64,000 nt of DNA from Owenweeksia sp963758205 (GCA_963758205.1 CAVWUM010000002.1:1-64000), one strand, 5' to 3'; counted from the first letter of the stretch, positions 18,721-28,087 are shown. Made by a program: numbers and translations. Notes: generated by a model not told the origin, from the sequence alone.

Positions 18721-18754
18721 AAAAAGCCGCAAGTCTTTCAACTTGCGGCTTTTT
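18721..18754 (-). terminator. Rho-independent terminator of tRNA-Pro
   Basis: A perfect 14-base inverted repeat, AAAAAGCCGCAAGT and ACTTGCGGCTTTTT, with a 6-base loop lies 2 bases beyond the tRNA-Pro 3' end on the minus strand. Both flanks are T-rich in their own direction, so it can also act for plus-strand transcription. Confidence 0.85.
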
Positions 18755-18756
18755 GG

Positions 18757-18830
18757 TCGGGGCGGCAGGATTCGAACCTACGACCTCCTGCTCCCAAAGC
18801 AGGCGCGATACCGGGCTACGCTACGCCCCG
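18757..18830 (-). tRNA. tRNA-Pro (anticodon TGG)
   Basis: A 74-base tRNA. Acceptor strands CGGGGCG and CGCCCCG pair fully, with discriminator A. The anticodon arm reads CCTGC-TTTGGGA-GCAGG, giving anticodon TGG (proline), and the T-arm loop is TTCGAAT. CCA is not encoded. It is followed by a strong terminator and then the GIY-YIG ORF. Confidence 0.95.
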
Positions 18831-18865
18831 AAAGTTTTTTTTGAAGTGCTTTCTCACTTCTTTGC

Positions 18866-18950
18866 GATTCTGAATCACGACCATCTCGGCTTAGCCGAGA
18901 CGCGATACCGGGCGAAGCCTGTCTTGAGCTTGACGAAAGGCTACGCCCCG
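18866..18950 (-). pseudogene. Degenerate tRNA-Pro-like copy with REP-like insertion in the D-arm
   Basis: On the minus strand the 5' acceptor CGGGGCGTAGC matches tRNA-Pro, and so does GCCCGGTATCGCG of the D-arm. A 26-base insertion (18914-18939, containing CTTGAGCTTGACGAAAG, a REP-like core) splits them. The anticodon arm is replaced by the palindrome TCTCGGCTTAGCCGAGA. A weak T-arm match (GGTCGTGATTCAGAATC) follows, and the 3' acceptor is absent. It lies between tRNA-Ser and the intact tRNA-Pro and cannot be functional. Confidence 0.6.
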
Positions 18951-18963
18951 AAAAAAATCTTTT

Positions 18964-19051
<88 letters not shown>

Positions 19052-19153
19052 AGGCTTCTTTTTAAAGAACGTCTCTTTGTTTAAGAGGGGTGCAAATTTA
19101 CACATCCACATGAACCGCACAAGCATATTTAAAAAAATAATCACTAATATTTT

Positions 19154-20518
19154 CTAGTCCCCTGATAGCCTGTTTCTAAAGGATTCACCCACAGTTTCGG
19201 GCAGATTATCAATAGCCTCATTTATACGTTTTTTATCCAGGCTGTTCTCTATTTTCAGTTCAGCATCTTCAATTATGGCTTTTAAAAACTGTGCAATGTC
19301 TTTTTCATGCTGCTCATTAATATCGTGGGAGTACAACATGTTTTTACAGGCCTCAATTAAATTGAGCATCAGTAAGGTATCTGAATGACCGTACTCACGT
19401 ATAGGCGTAAGCATCTCAAAAAGTAACTCCTCAAGGGTATGTTCACGGTAAAAGAGCCGTGCCTCCCCTTCCTCATCCACCTGATAATCATAATCAGGCA
19501 ACCCCATTTTTTCAATATAAAGGATGCTCAGCATATCCACGGCCCTGATGGCTGTACCAGGATCATTGATTCCAGGACTTAATGCTTTCACAGCAATTTC
19601 AGATATCTGGCGCAGTCCGTAACTATGGTGGTCGCGGGCATACTCTTCCACAAAAAAAGTAAAATGTCCGAGTATTTCTTCAATCAGCTCCTTATCATCT
19701 GTAATATCTTTATTTATGCTTATTAGCGGAAAACCCTTTACTGTAAAAAAGCCCTTCGTAACCCGCACATATATTTTAATGTCATGGTTTTTAAGAAGCT
19801 TACACAATTCCCGCCTGGCCATATCTTTAAAGTAGCCAGATTGGTTGGAATAGATATAGTGCCATTCTTTCGTATCGGGTAAGTCTGCTTTAGCTGAATC
19901 ATCGTAGCGGCTTTTCCATTTTTGAAGCCGGGAACGTGTTTGTTTAAAAATTTGATTAAGCACATGATCGGTTTGTATGGTGCGCGAAATGGAATCGATG
20001 AAATAAACAAACAGGCCCAGGCACATAATACCAAAAGCCATAGCCAATAGTACCCCCAGGGTGGGTGTTTGGTAGCTCTGCTCATTTTTTTGAACGTTAA
20101 TAATCAGTATTAAACAATAGATAATACTGCCGAGGTAAAAACCCAAAACCACCTGGTGGGCTTTTTTACTCACCAGCCCTGGTAATACGCGTGGCGATAG
20201 GTTTGAAGCAGCTGTATTGAGCACCACCATTACCATAGAAAAACTGAAAACCGTAAGCGAAATAAGGCTGGCAACCAATGTAGTAAGAACTGATTTTGCA
20301 GTATCCTTATCGGCAACCAATAAGAATTGAATCTTCTCCTTAAAGTCTTCAACCATTGGGGTGTACTCCACATACATAATGCCTACCCCGAGCATAAAAA
20401 ATCCAAGAGCGATCAGCGAGGGGTAAAAGGCAATGCTGTTGATAATCTGAAAATAGATTCGCCTTAAAACACTAAGGTACTTCTTCATTAAGCTTGGATA
20501 TTGAGCAATACTAATCAA
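19154..20518 (-). CDS. DUF2254 family membrane protein
   Basis: A 454-residue protein (443 if translation starts at the Met at 20488, MKKYLSVLRR, which fits the family better). Four hydrophobic segments are visible: SLIALGFFMLGVGIMYV, LTTLVASLISLTVFSFSMVM, HQVVLGFYLGSIIYCLILII and LGVLLAMAFGIMCLGLFVYF. The family motif follows with LNTAASNLSPRVLPG after the second helix. The C-terminal half is soluble and contains ISEIAVKALSPGINDPGTAI, the most conserved stretch of DUF2254. The family is an inner-membrane protein of unknown function. The gene is monocistronic and divergent from the MutS-like gene. Confidence 0.88.
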   Translation of the reverse strand: MISIAQYPSLMKKYLSVLRRIYFQIINSIAFYPSLIALGFFMLGVGIMYVEYTPMVEDFKEKIQFLLVADKDTAKSVLTTLVASLISLTVFSFSMVMVVLNTAASNLSPRVLPGLVSKKAHQVVLGFYLGSIIYCLILIINVQKNEQSYQTPTLGVLLAMAFGIMCLGLFVYFIDSISRTIQTDHVLNQIFKQTRSRLQKWKSRYDDSAKADLPDTKEWHYIYSNQSGYFKDMARRELCKLLKNHDIKIYVRVTKGFFTVKGFPLISINKDITDDKELIEEILGHFTFFVEEYARDHHSYGLRQISEIAVKALSPGINDPGTAIRAVDMLSILYIEKMGLPDYDYQVDEEGEARLFYREHTLEELLFEMLTPIREYGHSDTLLMLNLIEACKNMLYSHDINEQHEKDIAQFLKAIIEDAELKIENSLDKKRINEAIDNLPETVGESFRNRLSGD

Positions 20519-20612
20519 TTTCAGCAGGGTTTAGTTCAGCTCCGCAAGTGGAATGTTTATTTAGGAAAGGAAAATCTTAGCACCTTTGGCGGCTTAAATT
20601 TTACAGTAACTA

Positions 20613-22391
20613 ATGTTAAGCAACTATTACCGTGGGCGCGTAGAGCAGTTTACCGAACAATTAAAGCAAAGCCGTAAAAATGATCGTGGTTACTCCGCCT
20701 TCCGCTTTTTGCTTATTCTTTTGGCCGCTTTCGCGGGATATCTGTACCTCTCCGAAAGCTGGGCCGGATTTCTCTACATAGCCCTGGCCTTTGTTATTGC
20801 CTTTGTGGCCGTGCTTTTTCGCCACCTAAAATTACGCAGGCATATTGCTGATATCAAAAACTACATCCAAATAAACCAGGTTGAGCAAAAGTACCTGGCT
20901 GGCGACCTATCTGCGTTTGATGGCGGTGCTGAGTGGGTTAAGGGCGAACATCTTTTTTCAAACGATCTTGACCTTTTTGGCAATCACTCGCTGTTTCAGC
21001 ACATAAACCGTACAGTTACCCTTGGCGGGAAGATGAAACTGGCCCATGAGCTATTGGGTGAAAAATCAGAAAACATACCCGCTAAACAGGATGCTGTAAA
21101 AGAGCTTACCCCCGATGTGGACTGGCGACAGGGCTTTATGGTAGCCGCCCGCGATATTGAAGAGAATCCATACCTGAAGACAACTTTAGAAAACTGGCTG
21201 AACAAAGACACCCCAAAGAGTAAGGTAGCAAAACCCTGGCTCCTCTACCCGTTAGCCGCACTGGCCATGGGCCTACTTTTAAATTGGCTGATATTCCCTG
21301 GCTTGCAAAGCTTCAATTGGTTTTCATACGCTTTTGGGTTAAACCTGCTATTGGTATTCTCACAATACAAATACGTTAAAAAAGAGTACGATAAGCTCAA
21401 TAAAATTTCAAAATCGCTAACCCTTTACAGTCAGCTGTTGCAGCATATTGAAGAACGTGAATTCAGCAGCCCCGAGCTTCAAAAGCTAAAGGCGAGGCTT
21501 GAGTCTTCTTCTGTAAAAGTCAGTACTATATTGGGTAAACTTTCTAAATTATTGGATGGCTTTGACCAGATGAGCAATGTGGTAGCCCTGATTTTCACCA
21601 ACGGACTTTACCACTACCATCTGCACGTATTACACGGCCTGTACAAATGGAAAAAAAATCATGGCTATGCTATTTACGAATGGCTGGATGTAGTAGCCGA
21701 GTTTGATCAATTGGTGAGCAAAGCCAATTACGCCTACAATCACCCTGAATTCTCCTATCCCGCTGCAGCTGATGAAGAGGTATTTGCTGCCACACAACTT
21801 GGCCACCCCATGATTGATGCTACCAAAAGGGTAAACAATGATCTTGATTTTTCGGATTTCCGATATGCCGTGCTTACCGGTAGCAACATGAGCGGAAAGA
21901 GTACCTTTTTAAGGTCCATAGGTGTAAACCTGGTTTTAATGAAAGCCGGGCTGCCGGTTTGCGCTGCTGAAATGACTGCTCACCCCTTTACCCTGCTTAG
22001 CAGCATGAAGGTGGTGGATTCATTAGATAAAGATGAGTCCTATTTTCAGGCAGAAGTAATCCGCCTTAAGCGCATACAAAATGTGTTGAATGAAGATAAG
22101 CCCTGCCTGGTATTGCTGGATGAAATATTACGCGGAACTAACTCGGAAGATAAGCGCAATGGCACCCGTCTGTACATGGAAAAAATTGCCAGTAACAATG
22201 CCATCGGGGTAATCGCCACGCATGATATTGATATTGCAGACCTGGCCCAAAAACAATCGGGCGTGTTTAAAGCCCTTTACTTTGAATCAAAAGTAAAAGA
22301 TGGTGAACTGCTGTTTGACTATAAACTGCGTGAAGGTATTTGCACTACACCTAATGCCACTGATTTAATGCGGGCGCAGGGGATTATATAA
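20613..22391 (+). CDS. Membrane-anchored MutS-family ATPase
   Basis: A 592-residue protein. Two N-terminal hydrophobic segments (residues about 26-65) are followed by a MutS-like core with another pair of helices near residue 205-245 (LLYPLAALAMGLLLNWLIF). The C-terminal MutS ATPase domain has Walker A LTGSNMSGKSTFLRSIG, Walker B PCLVLLDEILRGTNSEDK and the helix signature THDIDIADL. The N-terminal mismatch-recognition domain of MutS is absent, so this is not canonical MutS or MutS2. Such membrane MutS-like proteins are common in Bacteroidota and their role is not established. The divergent neighbour is a DUF2254 protein. Confidence 0.85.
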   Translation: MLSNYYRGRVEQFTEQLKQSRKNDRGYSAFRFLLILLAAFAGYLYLSESWAGFLYIALAFVIAFVAVLFRHLKLRRHIADIKNYIQINQVEQKYLAGDLSAFDGGAEWVKGEHLFSNDLDLFGNHSLFQHINRTVTLGGKMKLAHELLGEKSENIPAKQDAVKELTPDVDWRQGFMVAARDIEENPYLKTTLENWLNKDTPKSKVAKPWLLYPLAALAMGLLLNWLIFPGLQSFNWFSYAFGLNLLLVFSQYKYVKKEYDKLNKISKSLTLYSQLLQHIEEREFSSPELQKLKARLESSSVKVSTILGKLSKLLDGFDQMSNVVALIFTNGLYHYHLHVLHGLYKWKKNHGYAIYEWLDVVAEFDQLVSKANYAYNHPEFSYPAAADEEVFAATQLGHPMIDATKRVNNDLDFSDFRYAVLTGSNMSGKSTFLRSIGVNLVLMKAGLPVCAAEMTAHPFTLLSSMKVVDSLDKDESYFQAEVIRLKRIQNVLNEDKPCLVLLDEILRGTNSEDKRNGTRLYMEKIASNNAIGVIATHDIDIADLAQKQSGVFKALYFESKVKDGELLFDYKLREGICTTPNATDLMRAQGII

Positions 22392-22393
22392 AA

Positions 22394-23560
22394 TCAGATG
22401 GAATCTTTTTTGAAAAACCTAACCCGCTGAATTTCGCGCAAACGTTGCTCAGCATAATCTTTTTGCACGGTAGCCACTGTATCCGATTCTTCTAAAAACC
22501 TATTGTAGTAGCCCTCAGCAATAGAGTTATCCTTGTAGTACATATCACTTACACGGGCAAGTCGGTAGTTTAAATCGGGATTTTGATTAAGTGCATAGGC
22601 CTCTTTATACGCCTCAATCGCTTCCTTGTATTTTCCTTGCTGTTCTAGCAAAATCCCCAATTGTGTGTAATAGGTATGCAGGTTTTGAGGTATCACTTCA
22701 TCAAATGCCTTTCTCATAAAGTCCTCAGCAAGTTCGTAATCTCCCTTGCGGTAATGGGCCATGGAGATATAAAAATATACCTGCTCCGATCCATAATCGG
22801 GGATTAAAAAATTAAGCCAGTGTAGGGCTTCCTCATATTCTCCGGTATGATAGTGTGAAATGGCAAAAAGCCTGATATTGGAATATACGGTGTCCCCACC
22901 CGCTAACAGACTATTCCCATTTTCTACTACGCTTTTATAATCCTTTTGCAGGTAGGCAATCCGCGAATCCAGTATCAAAAAAACCTTACTACCTGCAGCC
23001 TGTCCCAGAGCTGTGCGACTAAGTGTACGTGCTCTATCCGGTTGTTGAAATTTAAGGTAGATCTCAGCCAGACCTATGATTACCTCCTCGTCTCCCGCAT
23101 TTAACTGAAGCGATTGCTCATAATGACTGATTGCGAGTATTGCTCTTTCGGGAATTTCTTCCGCCACCTGGCCTGCCAGTTTTTGGAAATAGGCATTTTC
23201 CGGATCCAGTATTGTAAGTTGTATAAAGCAAGTATAAGCTTCATTAAGGTTATTAGCTTTAGCATTCAACTTTCCTAATCGCATGAGGATCTCAATATCC
23301 GATGTGTCTTTTTGTAACATTTCCTGATATAATACTTTGGCTTTGCTTAACTGACCTGTCTTTTCGTAAGCGCCTCCCAATTGAAACCCCAACTTCTTAT
23401 CGCCAGGCTGAAGTTCCATAAGCTCCTTTAATAAAGAAATGGCCTGATTGTATTGATACGTATTGAGCATCTCGTCCGCTGCAGCCCTTTTCTGCTCATA
23501 TGTTTGTGCAAAGGCACCTAAACCGATGCATATCATAAAAACCAACAATTTAACCTTCAT
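22394..23560 (-). CDS. Periplasmic tetratricopeptide-repeat protein
   Basis: A 388-residue protein with a signal peptide (VKLLVFMICIGLGAFAQ). At least eight TPR units follow, for example YQYNQAISLLKELMELQPGD, GQLSKAKVLYQEMLQKDTSD, GEYEEALHWLNFLIPDYGSE and GKYKEAIEAYKEAYALNQNP. It is probably a protein-interaction scaffold in the periplasm. It converges with the MutS-like gene (3 bases apart) and diverges from the gene at 23623. No enzymatic domain is present. Confidence 0.85.
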   Translation of the reverse strand: MKVKLLVFMICIGLGAFAQTYEQKRAAADEMLNTYQYNQAISLLKELMELQPGDKKLGFQLGGAYEKTGQLSKAKVLYQEMLQKDTSDIEILMRLGKLNAKANNLNEAYTCFIQLTILDPENAYFQKLAGQVAEEIPERAILAISHYEQSLQLNAGDEEVIIGLAEIYLKFQQPDRARTLSRTALGQAAGSKVFLILDSRIAYLQKDYKSVVENGNSLLAGGDTVYSNIRLFAISHYHTGEYEEALHWLNFLIPDYGSEQVYFYISMAHYRKGDYELAEDFMRKAFDEVIPQNLHTYYTQLGILLEQQGKYKEAIEAYKEAYALNQNPDLNYRLARVSDMYYKDNSIAEGYYNRFLEESDTVATVQKDYAEQRLREIQRVRFFKKDSI

Positions 23561-23622
23561 ATCATCAGTATTATAATTTGAACTAAAATAACTACTATTG
23601 AAAGTAATTTCTTATCGAGAAG

Positions 23623-24201
23623 ATGAAAAAACTAACGTCAACTTTTTTGCTGCTTTCCGTAATCGGTTTTTCTGGCTATAGCCAGGAGAAACGACCAGGA
23701 AGTAAAGTAAAGCCCGAGATAAAAGCCGGGGTAACCTTTCCTGATTATCAAAACCAGGTAATGCCTTCTATTCAATTAGCTTTCCTGTTTGCTGATGGTA
23801 AATACATTAACGTTGGCCCTTTTATAAATGGCTCTATTTCTGTACAAGCTGCCAGTAAACCTGCTTCATTCCAGGAGGATTATGAGTATCAACCCATGGG
23901 ATTTCGTGGAGGTATTAATTTCAGGGTTTCTACTAACTCTGAACGTACACATGGCTTTATTGATATAGTACCTTCGGTTGGTAGAGCTATGCAAACAGGA
24001 GTAGTAACAAATATCAGTTATGATAAGGCATGGGAATATTCAGCCTGCATTAATCTTGGGGTAAATTTTAAGTTAAAATCAGGAGATTATTTTGGTATCT
24101 ACATGGGAGGTGGAAAAGGCTTTTTTAACTATAAAGAAATCAGCCGTAGAGAAGACTTTAATGTTATACAAGCCGGATTTACTTATCAATCAAGCTTTTA
24201 A
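23623..24201 (+). CDS. Secreted or outer-membrane beta-barrel-like protein
   Basis: A 192-residue protein with a signal peptide (LTSTFLLLSVIGFSGYSQ). The mature part is rich in alternating hydrophobic, Gly and aromatic residues (INVGPFINGSISVQAAS, GFRGGINFRVST, SGDYFGIYMGGGKGFFNY) and ends with FTYQSSF, a terminal Phe as in outer-membrane barrels. It is probably a small barrel or porin-like protein. No specific family is recognised. Confidence 0.6.
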   Translation: MKKLTSTFLLLSVIGFSGYSQEKRPGSKVKPEIKAGVTFPDYQNQVMPSIQLAFLFADGKYINVGPFINGSISVQAASKPASFQEDYEYQPMGFRGGINFRVSTNSERTHGFIDIVPSVGRAMQTGVVTNISYDKAWEYSACINLGVNFKLKSGDYFGIYMGGGKGFFNYKEISRREDFNVIQAGFTYQSSF

Positions 24202-24264
24202 TTAACATACCCAACCTCTTGCTCACATCCTTCGTTCAGTAGGTAAATCCTAAACCCTCCGTAT

Positions 24265-25179
24265 ATGACTTCTAAAAACTACCTCTCGTTCTTATTTCTA
24301 CTAATTTCATTTACCGGCTTCGGTCAGTATTTCACCCAATACTTTGATGGTGCAGATACCTCATCTGCCAGCGCCCTTTTTGTGAGACTTGATACAGCAG
24401 CTGGCAACATCTGGCAAATTGGTGAACCGCAAAAAAGCATTTTTGACAGTGCGGCCACAGTACCCAATGCCCTCATTACCGATACTGTTAATTTTTACCC
24501 TACAAACAACACTTCAATAGCTGGTTTTTCTGTAATGCCCGGGCCATTTTTCCCCGGCATATTAGCCATCCAATGGAAACAAAAACTGGATATGGATCAC
24601 AATCATGATGGGGGCATTATCGAGTTTTCGCTGGATAGTGGCACCACCTGGAGCAATGCCTTCAATAATCCCTACGTGTACAACTTTTATGGTTTTGATA
24701 TCAATAATGTAGATACGCTGGACAATGGACAGGTAGCTTTTTCGGGCACTGACAGTGTATGGAAGGATATCTGGCTTTGCTATGATCAATCATGGCTTAC
24801 ACAATCAGATAGTCTTATGGTACGCTTCACTTTTGTGTCAGATTCGGTTGACAACAATAAAGAAGGCTGGATAATCGACAACCTTACTATACACCCCACT
24901 TTTGTGCATACCATAAGCGAAGTAAAACAGGAAGAATACCTGGTGGCGAGCCCCAACCCCACCAGTGGTAAAATTCAATTGCAGGCTCAAAAACTGGATC
25001 AGTTTCACTTGTTTGAAAAAATGGAACTATACGATTCAGAAGGACAATTGGTACAAACTTTTGGCTCAAGCCCCACCAAATTTGATATCGATATAAGCCG
25101 CCACGCCAGCGGAGTTTATTACCTGAAGGTGTATAGCAATGTGCAAACGGAAACTCTACGGATCGTTCTTCAGAAATAG
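24265..25179 (+). CDS. Type IX-secreted protein
   Basis: A 304-residue protein with a signal peptide (MTSKNYLSFLFLLISFTGFG). The body looks like a beta-sandwich adhesin domain (FDGADTSSASALFVRLD, GGIIEFSLDSGTTWSN, WIIDNLTIHPTF), resembling MAM- or concanavalin-like modules. The type IX sorting domain begins YLVASPNPTSGKIQLQ and ends GVYYLKVYSNVQTETLRIVL. The gene is 13 bases before the di-heme peroxidase and may be cotranscribed with it. Confidence 0.85.
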   Translation: MTSKNYLSFLFLLISFTGFGQYFTQYFDGADTSSASALFVRLDTAAGNIWQIGEPQKSIFDSAATVPNALITDTVNFYPTNNTSIAGFSVMPGPFFPGILAIQWKQKLDMDHNHDGGIIEFSLDSGTTWSNAFNNPYVYNFYGFDINNVDTLDNGQVAFSGTDSVWKDIWLCYDQSWLTQSDSLMVRFTFVSDSVDNNKEGWIIDNLTIHPTFVHTISEVKQEEYLVASPNPTSGKIQLQAQKLDQFHLFEKMELYDSEGQLVQTFGSSPTKFDIDISRHASGVYYLKVYSNVQTETLRIVLQK

Positions 25180-25192
25180 TATTTAAAAGCTG

Positions 25193-26203
25193 ATGAAAAG
25201 AGCTTTTATCATATCATCGGCAATATGTGTGGTGGTCTTGATGGGTATGGGTTTAACCCATACCCCCACACCCTACCCTTTTCCTGAAATGCGGTTTTTT
25301 CCAAAGATGCCAACATCTGAAGAAAACCCTGTAACCATTGAGGGTGCCGCACTTGGCAGGTTTTTATTTTATGATAAGATACTCAGTGCCGACAGCAGTT
25401 TTTCATGCGCCAGCTGCCATAAGCAGGAGTTTGCCTTTGCAGATGGCGCTCAGCGTTTTAGCACCGGTATATTCGGTGAGCCCTTAAGGCGAAACACCAT
25501 GCCGCTGTTTAACCTGGCCTGGTACAGTTCCTACTTTTGGGATGGCAAGGCCGGCAGCCTCGAAGAACAGGTTTTCCATCCCGTAAGGGCTCATAATGAA
25601 ATGAACCTTAATTGGAATGTGGCTACTGAGCGCATAAATAAGAGCCCATTTTACAAACCAAAGTTTCAGGATGCCTTTGGCCAGCAAGCCATTGATAGTG
25701 TACTTATTGCCAAAGCAATTGCCCAGTTTGAGCGCACCTTACTTTCTGCAAACTCCAAATACGACCAGGTGTTGAGGCGCGAGCGCTATTTTACTGCGAA
25801 GGAATACCAGGGCTTTATTTTGATGAATGACCAGACCAAGGGAGATTGCCTGCACTGCCACACCACTGATGGCGATGCCCTTGGCACAACTGCAAGGTTC
25901 AGCAATAATGGACTGCAAAAAGCAAAGGCAGCCGATGATTATCCCGATAAGGGCAAAATGGAAGTAAGCGGAAAACCGGAGCATCTTGGTCAGTTTAAAA
26001 TCCCTTCGCTGAGAAATGTTGCTATAACAGCGCCCTACATGCATGATGGTCGCTTAGCAACTTTGGAAGAAGTGCTGGATTTTTATAGTGAGGGCGTACA
26101 CCTTAGTGCCAACATAGATTCTAAAATGGGCCTTGCCCATAAGGGCGGAGTTCACCTTACGGTAGAAGAAAAAGCGAACGCACCTCTCCCTATTAAGGAT
26201 TAA
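25193..26203 (+). CDS. Di-heme cytochrome c peroxidase (CCP/MauG family)
   Basis: A 336-residue protein with an N-terminal hydrophobic export signal (AFIISSAICVVVLMGMG). Two heme c motifs are visible: CASCH (near residue 66, high-spin peroxidatic heme) and CLHCH (near residue 222). The N-terminal motif GRFLFYDKILSAD and the SLRNVAITAPYMHDGRLATL stretch are typical of bacterial di-heme peroxidases. The enzyme reduces hydrogen peroxide in the periplasm, or makes MauG-type oxidations. The second heme motif is unusually close to a loop with Lys and Asp. It follows a type IX-secreted protein. Confidence 0.9.
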   Translation: MKRAFIISSAICVVVLMGMGLTHTPTPYPFPEMRFFPKMPTSEENPVTIEGAALGRFLFYDKILSADSSFSCASCHKQEFAFADGAQRFSTGIFGEPLRRNTMPLFNLAWYSSYFWDGKAGSLEEQVFHPVRAHNEMNLNWNVATERINKSPFYKPKFQDAFGQQAIDSVLIAKAIAQFERTLLSANSKYDQVLRRERYFTAKEYQGFILMNDQTKGDCLHCHTTDGDALGTTARFSNNGLQKAKAADDYPDKGKMEVSGKPEHLGQFKIPSLRNVAITAPYMHDGRLATLEEVLDFYSEGVHLSANIDSKMGLAHKGGVHLTVEEKANAPLPIKD

Positions 26204-26240
26204 TAATTCTTATAATAGACTGTAAGTAAAATAATTAGCT

Positions 26241-27197
26241 ATGACAATATTAGAAGTACAAAGGAAATACAATACACAGGCGAAATGCCTGAAATTACTG
26301 GAAAATTTACGATGGGGCAAAAACGTAAAGTGCCCTTATTGCGCATCTGAGAAGGTGAGACGCGCCAAGAAGTACACAGAGCGCCATTCTTGCAAAAGTT
26401 GTAAACGGTCATTTACCGTGTTTATAGACACCATTTTTGAAGATACACGGCTACCATTGCCCAAATGGTTTGCGGCAATTGCGCTTATTCTCAACTCAAA
26501 AAGCGGTATGTCTGCAATGGACATCCAGCGCAACATTGGCGGCAGCTACAAAACCTCTTACTACCTCGCTATGCGTGTAAGAATTGGGATGTTAATGGGA
26601 AATACCAAGCTGGGTGGGATGATTGAAATGGATGAAAGCTATTTTGGGGGCAAAGCCCGTAAACGAGCCAAAGGCAGCGATAGTGATGCCGACCTTGCAT
26701 CTGTTACCTTAAAACGAGGCAGGGGAACCAATAAAATAAGCGTGGCCGCGATGGTAGAGCGCAAGGGCAGGGTAAAAACCAAAGTAATTGAGAAGCTTAC
26801 CAAGCGTAACCTTTTACACATGCTTAAAACCTACGCCAAAAGCGAAAACTCCATACTTCTTACCGATGGTTTTAAGTCCTATAAAGAACTTGAAAAGTAC
26901 ATTGACCGCTTAGAGGTAAACCACTCTAAGCAGTTCAGTAAAGGCATTGTACACGTTAACACCGTGGAGGGATTTTGGAGTTATGTTAAGAACGGTATTC
27001 GCGGCAATTTCAAGGCCGTAAGCCGTAAGTATTTGCCCTTTTACCTTGTGGAATACGAGTGGAAGTACAACCACCGAAACTACAGAGGTAATGAGTTTGG
27101 GCAGTTCCTTAAAAACGCCCTTCACAGGGAGAAGGAATTGGAGTATTGGAAAGCAGAATCAACAGAACAAGTAAAAGACGTAGCTTATGGAAATTAA
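26241..27197 (+). mobile_element. IS1595-family (ISXO2-like) transposase
   Basis: A 318-residue transposase. An N-terminal zinc ribbon (CPYCASEKVRRAKKY to CKSCKRSF, residues about 33-55) is followed by a helix-turn-helix region (GMSAMDIQRNIGGSYKTSYY). The DDE-type catalytic domain contains MDESYFGGK (first Asp), LLTDGFKSY (second Asp) and VNTVEGFWSYVKNGIRG (acidic residue in the NTVEGFW signature of ISXO2-like enzymes). The length matches the family. I could not find convincing terminal inverted repeats within 60 bases outside the gene, so the element borders are unresolved and it may be a stranded copy. The stop codon overlaps the ATG of a 48-residue ORF. Confidence 0.9.
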
Positions 27198-27333
27198 GAA
27201 AATTAAAAAACAAACCAAGTTCGATATACGTAAGTCATTAGCCCGATTATATAGGATAGGATTTCTACAAAAAACAGAACAGGCTATAGTATTAAATCCT
27301 GATTTTCAGCCTCATTGTGAATCTGATAAATAG
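27187..27333 (+). CDS. 48-residue basic ORF overlapping the transposase end
   Basis: The ATG at 27187 lies inside the last codons of the transposase gene (TTATGGAAATTAA), in the +1 frame, and the ORF runs MEIKKIKKQTKFDIRKSLAR to a TAG at 27331-27333. It is strongly basic at the N-terminus. The overlap suggests translational coupling and a passenger gene of the element. It also overlaps the 3' end of the convergent gene at 27284 by 50 bases. No family is recognised. Confidence 0.4.
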   Translation: MEIKKIKKQTKFDIRKSLARLYRIGFLQKTEQAIVLNPDFQPHCESDK

Positions 27334-27793
27334 CAAAAGGATTACCTTTTAGGGGGAGATTAACTTCATTTTCAAAAGACTGAATCGCTTGTAAATTAAC
27401 GGTAAAATCATAATTGAAAGTGCTGTGTTCTTTTGGAGTTGTAATGTTTATAAAACCAGTTTTTTCAAGATATACAAGAACTATAAATACTTTAAAATCC
27501 TCGGAAAGCTCTGATAGTTGTTCTTCACCAGCGTTAATTTTATTTGATCCACTAATATAAGCCACATATGACATGACAATAGCACGAACTATAGCTTCTT
27601 CATCTACACGATCCTCCCTGTATAAGGACTTATATACAATACAATTAAGTTGGTTATACATACTTCCAGGCATCTTTCTAATCCACCTCAATGGATTGAA
27701 TCGAGTTTTTTGCATAGCAAGTCCAAGATTGTGGGTGTATCTCTTTATTGTACGTTTTAGAATTTCATTACTTGATTCGCTGAACTCTGTCAT
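27284..27793 (-). CDS. Hypothetical protein, possibly part of the mobile region
   Basis: The start was set at MTEFSESSNEILKRT (27793). An earlier in-frame ATG at 27838 adds 15 hydrophobic residues and is less likely. The protein has about 169 residues, is helical, with a basic region (KTRFNPLRWIRKMPG), a central SYVAYISGSNKINAG and a C-terminal acidic part. The region is AT-rich compared with its neighbours, which fits acquired DNA beside the transposase. No known domain is recognised. Confidence 0.45.
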   Translation of the reverse strand: MTEFSESSNEILKRTIKRYTHNLGLAMQKTRFNPLRWIRKMPGSMYNQLNCIVYKSLYREDRVDEEAIVRAIVMSYVAYISGSNKINAGEEQLSELSEDFKVFIVLVYLEKTGFINITTPKEHSTFNYDFTVNLQAIQSFENEVNLPLKGNPFAIYQIHNEAENQDLIL

Positions 27794-28087
27794 TATAGGG
27801 ATTTTAAGAAAACGAAGATATAAAAACGAAACATCCATCCTTAATAGGGAGAGGTGCGAAAGCGAATATTATTGCCTTCCTAAAAACGCTAACAGATTCC
27901 ACTTTTATTAACAATCGTGAGTTTAGTAATCCGTTTTAGATTTTTCTCTTTAAACCCCAATTAACAAATAAAGGATTGTAAGCTAACTAAATTCTGTTGC
28001 AACTGATTTCCATTAGTGGATGGCGGTGTAAGATATCCCCTCATAAATATCTAACTTCCGCACTTCAATAAAACCAAAACAGCCATC

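Noticed and set aside
26200..27304. Terminal inverted repeats of the IS1595 element
   Set aside because: Only weak similarity (ATAGnCTGT) was found between the two flanks; not enough to call the ends.
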